From assembly GCA_039105265.1 (NCBI GenBank), contig JAPFFF010000006.1, positions 6,262,001-6,326,000 on the forward strand: a DNA stretch of 64,000 bases, given 5' to 3'. Made by a program: the position numbers and the translations under genes. Source of the DNA: Tritrichomonas musculus (lineage: Eukaryota; Parabasalia; Tritrichomonadida; Tritrichomonadidae). The notes beneath the pieces were generated by a model that had not been told where the DNA came from, did no database searches, and saw only the letters and a list, made by a program, of their open reading frames with translations. Below are positions 17,232 to 28,500 of this stretch, in pieces. The first letter of the stretch is position 1. Every line of letters begins with the position of its first letter.

Positions 17232-17693
17232 ATGAATTGCGATGGTATGAAACATATAGCTCAATGCGATATTAGGGTCATTAATGATAACAAGCAGGAG
17301 CAGCGCACGTTCAACTCAGTAGAGGAGTTCGACCTGTTCTACCAGAAGTACAAGGACATGTTCAATGAGAAGACCACCAATTACCTCAATAAAACCTACA
17401 AAATAATCACCCCCGAATGCGAGTACAGGATTACCAAACGCACTGGCAAGGATGGCTCCAGTAATGTGTTTCTCAAGAAGATCACCAAGCCAGCCGATAG
17501 TGATACACTGGTGGAGATCCAATTCGCCAGCATTCGAGCTGACATCAATGCATTGCAGTCAACAGTAGATGACTACACCAAACGGATTACCACGCTGGAG
17601 AACACCATCGGCGTGATCACCGCAAAAATAAATCAGCTCACCAGTACCGTGAATGAGTGTACCGATGCCATGAACAACCTCCTGAGGCATTAG
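17232..17693 (+). CDS. Maverick protein with C-terminal coiled coil, unknown function
   Basis: A 153-aa frame; the ATG at 17232 follows aatatatttttgtccgtttt and is preferred over the upstream in-frame non-ATG extension. Residues 1-95 are a mixed alpha/beta region (HIAQCDIRVINDN), residues about 105-150 a heptad-patterned coiled coil (INALQSTVDDYTKRITTLEN), suggesting oligomerisation. Its stop overlaps that of the convergent gene at 17690-17917 by four bases (TTAG). Confidence 0.65.
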   Translation: MNCDGMKHIAQCDIRVINDNKQEQRTFNSVEEFDLFYQKYKDMFNEKTTNYLNKTYKIITPECEYRITKRTGKDGSSNVFLKKITKPADSDTLVEIQFASIRADINALQSTVDDYTKRITTLENTIGVITAKINQLTSTVNECTDAMNNLLRH

Positions 17694-17917
17694 ATCTTGG
17701 AGTTATTTGGGATTACCTGGTGATTGAGTGAGTGGTGTACTGTTGATGAGGTTGATTTGATGATTGGGTCATGCACAATACTCCCCTTATCGTCATATTT
17801 TTGGACTGTGGGTTTGGTACAACTAATGGTTCGCCTATTTCGCATGTGACGTTCCAGGTGATTGAAGTACGTGAGCCCATTTGAATCTCTTAATACGCGG
17901 CGTTCCTCATATGACAT
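17690..17917 (-). CDS. Small Maverick protein, unknown function
   Basis: A 75-aa minus-strand frame with ATG at 17917, preceded by agtgttttttcaggattaa. It is polar, with Arg/His-rich middle (FNHLERHMRNRR). It shares a 35-base divergent gap with the gene starting at 17953, and both sides of that gap carry T-tract start contexts, which supports both being real genes. No domain recognised. Confidence 0.5.
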   Translation of the reverse strand: MSYEERRVLRDSNGLTYFNHLERHMRNRRTISCTKPTVQKYDDKGSIVHDPIIKSTSSTVHHSLNHQVIPNNSKI

Positions 17918-17952
17918 TTAATCCTGAAAAAACACTTTTTTTGCGCATCTAA

Positions 17953-18186
17953 ATGACTGAATTGGGTGAATACAAGAAGGAGATTCCAGAGCTGAAGCGC
18001 ATCAAGCATGATCTCAAGGAGAAGTGCTATATGTATAAGGGCCACCTCAATAACATCAAAGGGGGTATGCTGGGTAGCAATGGACTAGCCGTTCGTGAAT
18101 CACTGATTGAGGACATCAATAGTCTGAAGGAGAAGGTCGCCAAACTCGAGAATGAGCTCGCTGAATTATCAAGCGATAACCACTAA
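17953..18186 (+). CDS. Small coiled-coil Maverick protein
   Basis: A 77-aa frame, ATG at 17953 after ctttttttgcgcatctaa. It contains two helical coiled-coil stretches (EIPELKRIKHDLKEKCYMYK; INSLKEKVAKLENELAEL) around a Gly-containing loop (NIKGGMLGSNG). Acts probably as an oligomer; function unknown. The integrase gene follows 58 bases downstream on the same strand. Confidence 0.6.
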   Translation: MTELGEYKKEIPELKRIKHDLKEKCYMYKGHLNNIKGGMLGSNGLAVRESLIEDINSLKEKVAKLENELAELSSDNH

Positions 18187-18244
18187 ATATGGTGTCAACC
18201 GGGAATCCCATAGACCTATTGGAACCACTATTTTTGCCCATTAA

Positions 18245-19492
18245 ATGTCTGACAACAGGAAATCGTTCAAGCTATTCGATAAGGAGTACAATTCGCTGCT
18301 CAAGTACCCATTCAAATCCAAGATATCGAAACTGGACCCATCGCAGTTCATCGTCAACCCAGAATCTCATCATGAGCCATTCGTGAAGGACTTCAAATTG
18401 AAATCATGCAATTCCTATTCAAAACCCGATTTCTCATTGGAACCCGGATGCTGGGAAGTCGATTTGATGTTTGTGAAGTACGCTACAAGGGCTAATGGAA
18501 CCGAGTCCGTGGTATCCCATGAAACCATTTACCTCATCATGGTGAATGTCAACACGCGGTACCTAATCGTGGAACCTCTTAAGGACAGACTAGCTGATAC
18601 CATCAAGGCTGCATATGCCAAGATCATTCTCGAGAAATATGATGACTTCAAATTCAATACCATCAAATGCGACGGTGAGAATAACCTACTCAAAGTGCTT
18701 GATATAATCCCCTACGGAAGTCCAGACAAAAATGCATATGCAGGTACCAAAAACGTGTTGATTGACCGTAATGCAGTGATTGTCGATAAATCCAAACACA
18801 ACAACGCTCACAAAATCGTTGATGCAACCATCAGGACACTCCGCAATGCATTCGGTCTAGATAATCGTAGGATTGGAGACCCATTCCTGATGCAACAGAT
18901 GGTCCACTTCTATAACAACACCCCACATCGGTCTCTACGAATGCCCAATCCCAATTACCGAGATGATGGAATCCCATACGACCCGTATCTAGCAAGGGAG
19001 CCCAAGTGGATATACTACACACCCAATCAAATGCAGCACAACCCTGACTTGGAATGGAGATACATCAGGGATTGCCAACGGAAGCTACGGCGAGTCAAAA
19101 ATAGTATGCAAATGGATGGTCTACTGAGCTATCGCAAGGGCAATATCATATTGGTCCATTACGATACATCCAAAACTGTGAAGAAGCATGAGAAGCAGAG
19201 GCGTGTGTTCAATGAGATTGCCGAATTCATTAGATACCATAATGGGAATGTCGAATGCAAACTGCTGAACCCATATCGTAGATTCCAGTTGAATGATGAT
19301 AAGCAAGCAGGAACTGCGTTCTATGTACCGTATACCAGGGATGACACTAATGGTACCAAAACCAAAACTGGTCGAAAGCCTATGACGGATGATGAGCGAG
19401 CTACCATAACTGTCCCCATCATGTACACCCGACTCGTGGCACTAGATTATGGATCACTAGGTGAAGCCTATAAGCAGTACTTTGCTGTCTAA
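18245..19492 (+). CDS. INT: Maverick integrase (retroviral-type DDE superfamily)
   Basis: A 415-aa frame with ATG at 18245 after actatttttgcccattaa. The catalytic core runs from about residue 65 to 230: the strand GCWEVDLMF with D73, TIKCDGENN with D143, and the helix IVDATIRTLRNAF at 192-204, followed by FYNNTPHRSLRM, a typical integrase-family segment. A basic C-terminal region with a chromodomain-free, SH3-like strand set (YRKGNIILVHYD, then VECKLLNPYRRFQ) follows. This enzyme would insert the element and make the 6-bp duplication. The next gene begins four bases after its stop. Confidence 0.85.
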   Translation: MSDNRKSFKLFDKEYNSLLKYPFKSKISKLDPSQFIVNPESHHEPFVKDFKLKSCNSYSKPDFSLEPGCWEVDLMFVKYATRANGTESVVSHETIYLIMVNVNTRYLIVEPLKDRLADTIKAAYAKIILEKYDDFKFNTIKCDGENNLLKVLDIIPYGSPDKNAYAGTKNVLIDRNAVIVDKSKHNNAHKIVDATIRTLRNAFGLDNRRIGDPFLMQQMVHFYNNTPHRSLRMPNPNYRDDGIPYDPYLAREPKWIYYTPNQMQHNPDLEWRYIRDCQRKLRRVKNSMQMDGLLSYRKGNIILVHYDTSKTVKKHEKQRRVFNEIAEFIRYHNGNVECKLLNPYRRFQLNDDKQAGTAFYVPYTRDDTNGTKTKTGRKPMTDDERATITVPIMYTRLVALDYGSLGEAYKQYFAV

Positions 19493-19495
19493 TAA

Positions 19496-19828
19496 ATGCC
19501 AAAGCGCTATTTCCATACACAGACCACCGAGTTTAAGCTACCTGAGGACTTCATATATAGTCGCAATAAGAAGTACATCGTAGTGCAGTATGTGGGAGCT
19601 ATCGTGAATAAGACCATCATCGGCGATTTGATGGTACACTCGGATATTGTCGAATTCGACCCATACTGTGACCACTTCATAATGCTAGCCAACCGACGGC
19701 AAACCAAGTATCGCAAGTATGAGATGCTCAACAGGACCAAGCGGGATTTCAAAATATGGTTCACAGACCTGTATGGTAATGAGATAAAACCCGATGCATT
19801 CGTGCTATCGTGCTTGCTAATCTATTGA
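19496..19828 (+). CDS. Small beta-rich Maverick protein, unknown function
   Basis: A 110-aa frame starting ATG at 19496, four bases after the integrase stop and without its own T-tract start context, the only such case in this strand run. It is beta-rich and basic (NKKYIVVQYVGAIVNK, IGDLMVHSDIVEFDPYCDHF, then RRQTKYRKYE). Possibly made from the integrase transcript by re-initiation; this is inference. No family recognised. Confidence 0.6.
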   Translation: MPKRYFHTQTTEFKLPEDFIYSRNKKYIVVQYVGAIVNKTIIGDLMVHSDIVEFDPYCDHFIMLANRRQTKYRKYEMLNRTKRDFKIWFTDLYGNEIKPDAFVLSCLLIY

Positions 19829-19866
19829 CCACCGTATGGCCCATATAGGAGTTTATTTTTGGGTAA

Positions 19867-21353
19867 ATGCAGGATGAATACCTTGATGTTTATACGTTGA
19901 AACCAGGTCAATATCGCGAATTGCCGTACTCAAAATACTTATCAGCTGTGTACCTCGATGTTGATAAGGTTACCAAACTATATTTCCCACGTGACTTAGT
20001 TCCACCACCAGTCGTTCATGACTATACGATTGATAAGGTCGGAGCCACATTCACAATGAATTCGTATGAAGAGGTCCCTACATACATCTGGAGATCCAAA
20101 TTCGTGGCATCGGTGAATGATTATTGCATGATCCTGGTTCAGGGACCCAATAATAGGCTCAGAGCAAATTCATATATAGCCTACCCCAGGAAATATTTCA
20201 AGGATACAGTCCTTGCAAACACAACTAAATCACCTGGGGATCACCCTATAGGGTTCGAGATATCGGTTTATTCAAACCCATTACTGTTACCAGCCATATA
20301 TTGCTTTGAACAACTTCCGCTATTCCAGGTGAATCAGACAGCTCAGCCCGATAGGGGTCCAAAACCCATACAATTTTCATTCACAAGTGATGCGGTTTTT
20401 GGTAGAACCCCACCTCGTAAAAGGATTATGGTCAATGATGAGACTTCCCCATTCAAGCGGAGGACTAAGGATTGGTATCACAAGCACACAACATATCACC
20501 CTCGGAAAAAGCTTATATCCAATGAGTACAGCAGTGATGATGCGACAGCTCTCAACCCCTTTGGGGATGAGGTTAGGAGTGATAGGAGTGATGAAGCTAG
20601 TGAGAGTAGCGATCATGAGCAAAATCCATATGACCCACGTGAAGCTGAATATAGGGATAATGAGGTGCGAAATCAGCCAAAGGTCAGTCCAAATGGGGTA
20701 TATATGTCCACCGATAGGAGACCAGGGACGACATCCGTTGTTGCTCGAAAAACAAATGGTTCATTACAAGAATATCGAGTTGGGAAACGCGCAATGACTG
20801 ATATACGACGTAAGCTGAAACATTCGCAACAGCAATCACAGGGACATCCGGCACAACCTCTCAACATCTCTGGGGATGAGTATTCCAGTGATGATGCGCG
20901 AGCTCTCAGCCCTCCGGGGATGAAGTAGATTCACAGAGAGGGCTTAGAGATAGAACTCGGGATCAGGAACAGTACTCATATGAATCTCAAGACAACTCCA
21001 ATACTAGAACACCTAAGCGTTCATCTAGGGTATCATCTAGGGTATCATCTACAAAGCATTCCAGTTCGGTGAAATTCGGTAAATCATTTAAACCATATCG
21101 GGAGAAATTCACACCCCAATTCAAGGGTAATACCATGGACACCACATTTGAGTATGAAATGCCGCCTGAGCGCAGTGATGAATATAGTGAGCAGGAACTG
21201 AGTTCGCAATATGAGGAAGAGGGGGATCCAGAGGCAACTCCATTACCGACCACAAGTGAACCCCAACCACCTCGTAGGCATAAACGCAATGCAAAAATAA
21301 TATCCAAACCCAGCCAAAAGCGTGAGAATTTCTTTGACCGATTCAAGCAATAG
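19867..21353 (+). pseudogene. Capsid-associated type protein with Ser/Asp/Glu-rich tail; looks broken about once
   Basis: ATG at 19867 follows ggagtttatttttgggta, then AATG. The first ~170 residues form a beta-rich domain (MQDEYLDVYTLKPGQYREL, then FEISVYSNPLLLPAIYCFE) that could be a minor capsid or penton-type jelly roll; the remainder is a long charged, disordered tail with Arg and Ser/Asp/Glu runs and a repeated NEYSSDDA/DEYSSDDA phrase. Coding character continues to 21353. The gene appears interrupted about once. Penton identity is a guess from position between integrase and the 520-aa gene. Confidence 0.55.
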
Positions 21354-21360
21354 TATATAC

Positions 21361-22923
21361 CTATTGTTGACCACCATATACGATTTCAAATCGACTTGCA
21401 CTCGCTTTCCTAGCATTCCTAGCCTCCTTATTTTTGGCTTTCATCTCAAGGTATCCGCTTTTCGCTCCATAGAATTCATAGTCAATCAACTGGTTGATGT
21501 TGTCAATAAATGAATCACGAACTTCCTTCACCGCGATTGGAGAACTGGCATTTACGTACATAAGTAGATTTTCAAATGCTGCAGGTGTTCGCTTGCCTTG
21601 CTCATCAGTTCGAGGTACGGTTCCCTCATCGAAAGTGGTATTAAATCCCCATAGGAATACTATTTGTTCAATCTGTTCTAGCATTTCGAGAATTTCATCA
21701 GGTATTTCCGCATCCTTTAGAGCACCAGTCTTGCGGTCAGCTACTTGGTCAATGAGTTTAATCCATTGGTCGAACATGGGACCAACCATCTGCATATACT
21801 CCGACTTATGAGTGCTCTTCCAATTGGACCAGCTTGGGTAGTTGAATGACTTGTCATTATGCCTTTGCTCTATAGTACTTTTCGCAGGGAGGTCGAAGTA
21901 GTAAATATATATGGCGTTGCATACGGCTAGGAAATTGGTCAACTTCTTGAGTTCGAGCCAATCTTGAAGTTTATCCTGGCCCCAGAATACATTCCATATA
22001 TACGAGAACAGGGATGCCCAATAGCTGTTAGGTGATAAGCGCTTGCTCATACGTGCCTTTCCAATACCGGATTCACCATATGCCTTTTCTAGAGTAGTCA
22101 ATGCCTCGGATTTAGTCAATTTATATTCACCACGCTCCCAATCGACCTTGGTAATATCCTTATCGAATTGCTCCTTGAGCCATACATTGAATGGCTTGGC
22201 TTGACGCTTAGCCTTTGTATCACAAATGGTTTTCCAGGCCTTCTTATAGGGTGATGCATGAACTAATTTGTATCCGTTGACAATAGCTGGAATGCCGCGT
22301 TTGTCAACCAATACGATATCATCAACCTTGTCACCATTGAGGTCTGTAATACGATTTCCTAATGGGTCGTTGGAATTGGTTGGTAATAATCTGTACTTGG
22401 GAACTCCAGTTTCATCGAGGTGGTTCATACAATACTCCTTTGCGGTATCACGTGCTGCAGCTGATGGAATGTACTTAACCCGGTAATTGCCGTTTATAAT
22501 CATATCTAGGAAGTTCTTCTTGAAATCTGTTGAATCGCCTGTGAGTGAGAGATTGCCGAATTGGCCTAAATGACCTTTGACATTCTTATAGTCTTTGCCA
22601 TTGCGTCTACCTACGGTAGCACTTGGTGGTTCAACCTCTTGCATAACATAGTCATATACATTATCTTCATTGAATCTGGATATTGGTTTGAATGGCGATT
22701 TTTGTATTTGTTGGGTGAATTTTAGATTAGGTTTACTAACGTGTTTGACAGGTGTCCTAATATATTCATATCGTGTTAGTCTATTGTTGTTGTTATCATC
22801 AGTACCCGGTGCTTGGACATTACCATCATCATCATCATCATCGCTAACCTCTGCTGGTGGTGCTGCTGCTGGTGGTGGTGGTTGCTTTTTAGTATTTGGA
22901 TGCTTCGGAGATTTATAGCTCAT
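21361..22923 (-). CDS. Maverick 520-aa protein of unknown function
   Basis: The frame starts at the ATG at 22923. Residues 1-50 are Pro/Ala-rich then a run of six Asp and several Asn. Around residue 190-210 is a calcium-loop-like segment (ITDLNGDKVDDIVLVD), resembling EF-hand or dockerin loops. The rest is mainly helical, with Trp-rich parts (YWASLFSYIWNVFWGQDKL) that could touch membrane or pack in a shell. Convergent with the previous gene (7-base gap) and divergent from the fibre locus. No family recognised; frame open. Confidence 0.7.
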   Translation of the reverse strand: MSYKSPKHPNTKKQPPPPAAAPPAEVSDDDDDDGNVQAPGTDDNNNNRLTRYEYIRTPVKHVSKPNLKFTQQIQKSPFKPISRFNEDNVYDYVMQEVEPPSATVGRRNGKDYKNVKGHLGQFGNLSLTGDSTDFKKNFLDMIINGNYRVKYIPSAAARDTAKEYCMNHLDETGVPKYRLLPTNSNDPLGNRITDLNGDKVDDIVLVDKRGIPAIVNGYKLVHASPYKKAWKTICDTKAKRQAKPFNVWLKEQFDKDITKVDWERGEYKLTKSEALTTLEKAYGESGIGKARMSKRLSPNSYWASLFSYIWNVFWGQDKLQDWLELKKLTNFLAVCNAIYIYYFDLPAKSTIEQRHNDKSFNYPSWSNWKSTHKSEYMQMVGPMFDQWIKLIDQVADRKTGALKDAEIPDEILEMLEQIEQIVFLWGFNTTFDEGTVPRTDEQGKRTPAAFENLLMYVNASSPIAVKEVRDSFIDNINQLIDYEFYGAKSGYLEMKAKNKEARNARKASASRFEIVYGGQQ

Positions 22924-22944
22924 GAGTACTTTAGGTGTAAAAAA

Positions 22945-23085
22945 ATGTCATTATTTGCATACTCGCAATTGGCATCTCTTTGGACATCAGCTTGGGATTC
23001 TGATTCACCATCCACCTCCTCGAAAGGGGGTCCGATGGGTATACCGGTAATCACACCTTTATTGTATAGGAAATGTTCAGTATAG
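22945..23085 (+). CDS. Possible tiny gene ahead of the fibre gene (46 aa)
   Basis: ATG at 22945 to TAG at 23085, reading MSLFAYSQLASLWTSAWDSD then a Ser/Pro-rich tail. It begins in the divergent gap with the 520-aa gene and overlaps the start of the fibre frame (23073) by 13 bases in another frame. The fibre start itself has no T-tract context, so this small frame may lie on the same transcript upstream of it. It could also be non-coding leader. Confidence 0.35.
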   Translation: MSLFAYSQLASLWTSAWDSDSPSTSSKGGPMGIPVITPLLYRKCSV

Positions 23086-25509
23086 AACAGAGTGGATTTT
23101 CAATAAAAGCGGCCACTATCGACGAGTTACTGATTGAATACATCAAAAGGTATGCATGTATGTGCCATAATGGGTCCAATGGCTCGAATATAACTGGTCC
23201 CAACCAGGAGCAAATCAAGGAACTCATTACGAGTACAGTTGGTGAGCATCTCGAAAAATATGCATTAGCCAAGGACCTTGAGTCATATGCTTTGCAAACC
23301 CAGCTATTCGACTATGTGAAAACCGAGGATTTCAATACGGAGATGCTGAAGTATGCGCTATCTAAGGACTTGCAATCGTATGCCAGTAGTGCAGATGTGG
23401 AGAATGCCATTGGGGAATTACGTGATTACATCGTCAAAAACTGTGCACTATCTACTGAAATACCTGAGGTCCCTGAGAACATCGTTACGAGTGATTCATT
23501 GAGTACTGCTTTGGAACCATATGCGAAGCTTGCGAACTTAAGTGAGTACGCTAAGACCCAGGACTTACCAGATATGTCCGAGTATGCGAAGCTTGCGAAC
23601 TTAAGTGAGTACGTGAAGACCCAGGACCTCCCTGAGATACCCACAGTTCTCAAAAATAGTGAGTTGCAATTGAATCCGAATGAAGAACCAACAGAAGAAG
23701 TTCAACAGAAATTGATGAATGATGATACACCACTATCAGCACAAGCATCATATATATTATCATCCGTGGCAATAACTAAATCATTGGATGTTTGGGCCGA
23801 ACGATATGCTCTCAAAACGGATATCCCAGAGATACCCACTGATTTGGTTAATGGATCTACACTGAGTACTGCGTTGGAACCATACGCGAAGACCCAGGAC
23901 TTGCCAGATATGACCAAGTATGCACTCACAACAGATATCCCAGAGATACCAACAGATTTGGTTAATGGATCTACACTGAGTTGCGTTGGAACCATACGCG
24001 AAGACCCAGGACTTGCCAGATATGACCAAGTATGCGAAGACCCAGGACTTGCCAGATATGACCAAGTATGCACTCACAACAGATATCCCAGAGATACCCA
24101 CTGATTTGGTTAATGGATCTACACTGAGTACAGCTTTGGAACCATACGCGAAGACCCAGGACTTGCCAGATATGACCAAGTATGCACTCACAACAGATAT
24201 ACCAAAAGAGTATTTCACTGATATCAGTGGAGAGGTTTATATCAAAGACCCAAACAACATCCTGACATTGGGTGGAGCCAATCAGACATGTAGTGATGCA
24301 CCTCTCATGGTCATGAAACCAAATCATTCTCGCAATACCAGAATATTTAGCATTGGCAATCAACTGGATAGCTCGAAGGAGCGATGGTTAGATTTCGATA
24401 TTGATGCAAACAGTGATACAGCGACCATCAAATACAATGAAATAACTGCATTGGAGATTACTCGATCAAAAGTTTGTGTTATGAATGCATGTGATGTAGA
24501 CGGTCATGCCTATGCAAAAACCCAGGACTTACCAGATATGACCAAGTATGCACTCACAACAGATATCCCAGCACCAGTTGACTTGACACCATATTATACC
24601 AGTACCCAGGCTGATGAGAAGTATGCATTGAAGTCGAATGCTGTTACAGATGAGCAGCTAATAAAAAGGTGTGCCATTGATTGCGGACCGATTACAGAGG
24701 GCGGTGAAATATCAATTCATTATCTAAAACTTGAAGGTAATGTGATTAAACTGGAATATATAGTAGGTGATTATGCGCTATGTTTGGAAATAAGGGTGTT
24801 ATTCCGTGATACAGATGGAAATCCCCATAACATAGTAATAGTATTACATCAGAGGACTGTGTATTTCGACAATTTCAAATTCCCATTCTATTATGAAGAC
24901 ACTGTTGATATAGCATCAGGAAGACCCCTGACATATAATTTCCCAATAGGTGGATATTCCTGGACAGTTACTCAGGAATTATTAGATGCTAGACAACTAT
25001 ATTCAAGACAAATCATGTCCCGAGGGTATTTAGCAACATTCAAGGCTGCTATTTACGGTGCACAATCCAACACAACCATCACCCACTACTCCCCAATCGA
25101 GTCATCGGTTAACACCATCACCGATTTCGTCATTGGAGCTCCTGTATATATGACCGGTAAGGTATATCATCGTGAGGACTCGAAATGGGTCCCTAGCACT
25201 GAAGCTGACACCACTGATTGCATATGTAGTGTGAAGACCACTGGTACCTGGAAGGAGTATGTTGGTATATGCGTGAGAATCGATGAAGCCAATGGTTGTA
25301 TCACATTCGCCACTCATGGGGATTACATGGTTAAGGTCGAGGACTCCTCATGCTATTCCATTGGGGATGAGGTATTCATCGATAACGCTGATAATAAACT
25401 GAAGATACTCACTGGTGAGACCGCAATAACCTCAAAAATAAATCGTATGACCGTGGGCATCATAACTGGTATCATCAACGGATCCACATTAGCCGTATTC
25501 AAATCATAG
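23073..25509 (+). pseudogene. Fibre/adhesin-like Maverick gene with repeated linker; looks broken about once
   Basis: The product begins with a helical region, then carries many repeats of a ~35-residue phrase with AKTQDLPDMTKYALTTDIPE and LVNGSTLSTALEPYAK, as in trimeric fibre shafts of phages and adenovirus-like particles. The distal ~250 residues are beta-rich with Gly turns (FVIGAPVYMTGKVYH; YVGICVRIDEANGCITFATH) and look like a receptor-binding or knob-like head; they end just within the polymerase gene (11-base tail-to-tail overlap). The repeats make the DNA itself repetitive between about 23,500 and 24,570. The gene appears interrupted about once within the repetitive part. Confidence 0.65.
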
Positions 25510-28500
25510 TGTAGTCCCCTGATGTGAGTCCGTGGATGAATGGTGCACAGGATTGGTTCTCGAGGACAATCATTTTGGTATGAGTCCCGGTGAGAGCATT
25601 CTTGTTTACCGTGATCTTGCTCATCGACATCTCACTGATTTTGTTATTGCAAGTCATACCTGGAGGTGCTGAGAGTTTGCGCATCATCTGCAGATTGATA
25701 TTTTTGCCAACCTTCACACCGCCATTGTCGATGATGTCCTTGTAATCATCACTTGTGATATGGTTCTTCTTGAGGGAGACCCCCTTGAGTTTGAGTGCCT
25801 TGGTCACAGCTCCACTATTGAATATGGTGTAGCACTTGGGGGCCAACGCTATCATATTCTCACCATACTTCTCAATGCAGAGACCCAGTATTTTCTTCTC
25901 ATCAGCGATTGTGTTTATATTGGGATTCGGCATGAACTTATATATGTTCTCATCATAGAATGCCCTATTCTTGATGATGTATTTGAACTCTTGATCGGAC
26001 CCCTTGGTGTCATCACCAGCAACCGCAAAATACGCACTATCAGTGTCCCCCTCTATGAAATGGAATCGCTCCACATCAAGGCACTTGTACATGAAGTCGT
26101 ATATGAATGTGAGATACCAGAATTTGGCATTATCTAGAGTCCAGAATGATTCCTGAAGGCATGTCGTGCATTTGAAGCTCTTTGGGTTCATCTGGAGTAG
26201 ATAGTTGTCATCACTCAATTTGGTGCCACTGACATAGTTGTCGTAGATGATATTCTGGAAGGTCTTATCGCGTGAGCATATCTTGATTTTGGAGAACTTC
26301 TCGGTGTTCATCCCATCGTACCCATATGAGCCATTCATGCTGATCTTGTAGAACTTCTCATTGCCATGCTCGGATCCAGAGATGATATCCTGACGGCGTT
26401 TCATGAACTCACTAACGAATGGGTTGAATCCGCGATGAGCCTCGTATGTGGTGAGACTCTTGATATCCTCGATGACAAGTCCATGGTCGAGGAGGAACCA
26501 GAGGTAGTAGTTCGAGAATGTCTGATAGGTACCCATTGTATCAACACTCATGGTCAGCTTCCGTTCAGTTTTGTCAACAGATGGGAGCTTATTGCGAGTC
26601 ATGTAGTCGTGCATATATGGACCAATTGTGGCCTCATCATTGGTGATATCGAAATTGCGGAATACAGGTGGGAAATTGATGAAGTAGTTGATTTTGGATA
26701 TTGGGCATTTCAACATGACCTCCGCTTTGAACAGGAATTTGGGATGCTTTCGGAGCTTCTGGCTGTTGATGATATGCATGCATGAGTTGTAGGTCTTCAT
26801 ATTTTTGGTACCATCCTTGTACACCTCGAATCGCTCCATCATGGAACCTGGCATATACATGACTCCCCCGTGATATGGATTGGCATCATGTTTGGTTGAA
26901 CTGAATGCAGATGGGTATAAGCTGTTGAAATCGACTCCAACAATATGAGTCATCGTGTGTGGAGTATCATATGAGATTACCTTGTGATCAACGGCGTTGT
27001 ATCTAAAGCGGTTTATTTTGGTATGACCCTTGATGTTGACTCGGTGCATGACATTGGATAGACCACCTGTGATGTTGTTCCGTAAGCTGTAATACTCCTG
27101 TTCATCGTTGATGAGCGTTGGGAGATGCATCATCTTGCAGTACTTCTTCAGCTGAATTCGGAGTTTGGTTATATTGGGGTCATCACGGCTGCGAAGTCTG
27201 TTGCATTCCGCACAAGCGAGTTTACAGTTGCTGAGTTCATGACCGATATCATTATTGATTCTATCGAGAGTGGGCTTATTGGTCCATGTGAAGTGCTCAC
27301 CACAGAGATGGCACTTGCCTGTATCTGGATTGTTGTACATCTCCATGAACTTATCGAATTGCTCCTCACAAACACATTTATCGAGGTTCCTGGGTTTGTC
27401 CTTATGAGATTGATTATATTTGACATCCTGGTTATAGTAGTTCTCGCATTTGAATCGCCACCAATCGAGGTTTGGTTTGAATTTGTTAATGGGATTCTGT
27501 ATGGAGTATTCGGCATTTGGATTGAATTCCTTATATGCGAGTGCATACTTGATACAGGATGCATTCTTGCTTAGCGATAGGTTTGAGATGAGGTCCACGT
27601 TGTACTGAGCATTGAGTGCAATCAGGTTGTCAATGGGTTTGATCATCATCTCGACATCATTATCATTGTATGCAAGTAGGTAGTCCCATCGGGTTTCATA
27701 GTTTTTGGCATCCTCGAGATACAGTTTGTAAGCATCTGGTGTCAATGGGTTCTTCTGGTTGAGATAGCTGTAGAACGCTTCATACTCAAATGGCTCTGCT
27801 TTTGAGAGGACCTCATTGTAGTTCTCAGTGTTGATGGCTTCATATGGGAATACACCCTTCGAGCTATTCTCAACTCCCCCAAAGTCTACACCGCAAGCCA
27901 TGCTTGAGCCGAAATCTTCGCCGAATTGTCGTAATGTACCACCAGCGACGAATGATTGTGCATCGATGAATCGCAACTTGGTGTCGTATTTGGGTGACTT
28001 CAATATGAACTGCTTCAGTGAGGATGCGGTACCAATGATGCTATTGGGCTCAACACTCCATAACGTAGTCCCTTCTGAACTGTAGTTGAGATACTCCTTG
28101 AATAGGTTGCTATCGAATCTACTCGAGTTGAATCCAAATACGGTTATCACATTCAGGTTGCGATCAATGGTTTTGAGATTGTCAACTGGTTGATTGATGA
28201 AGGATTTCATGTATTGAACCTTATCGTGATACACTTGCTTGGATTGCTCAAACAACCACTCGATCCACTTGATGATGAACTCAGATGAATCCCTTAATGA
28301 GAAGTGCTTTGTGGTACAACCAGATTGCGATTTGACACATGATGATACGCTAAGGGGAATCAGTCGTGAGTTGATGGTTGTGGATGAACCAATAGATGTA
28401 TCCACAGGCTGTTCAACAGTTTCGAAATCGTAGGTGATGTAATATATGTTGGGTTTCCATTCGAGACCATAGGCTAAGCAATATTCGTACACCGGATTGC

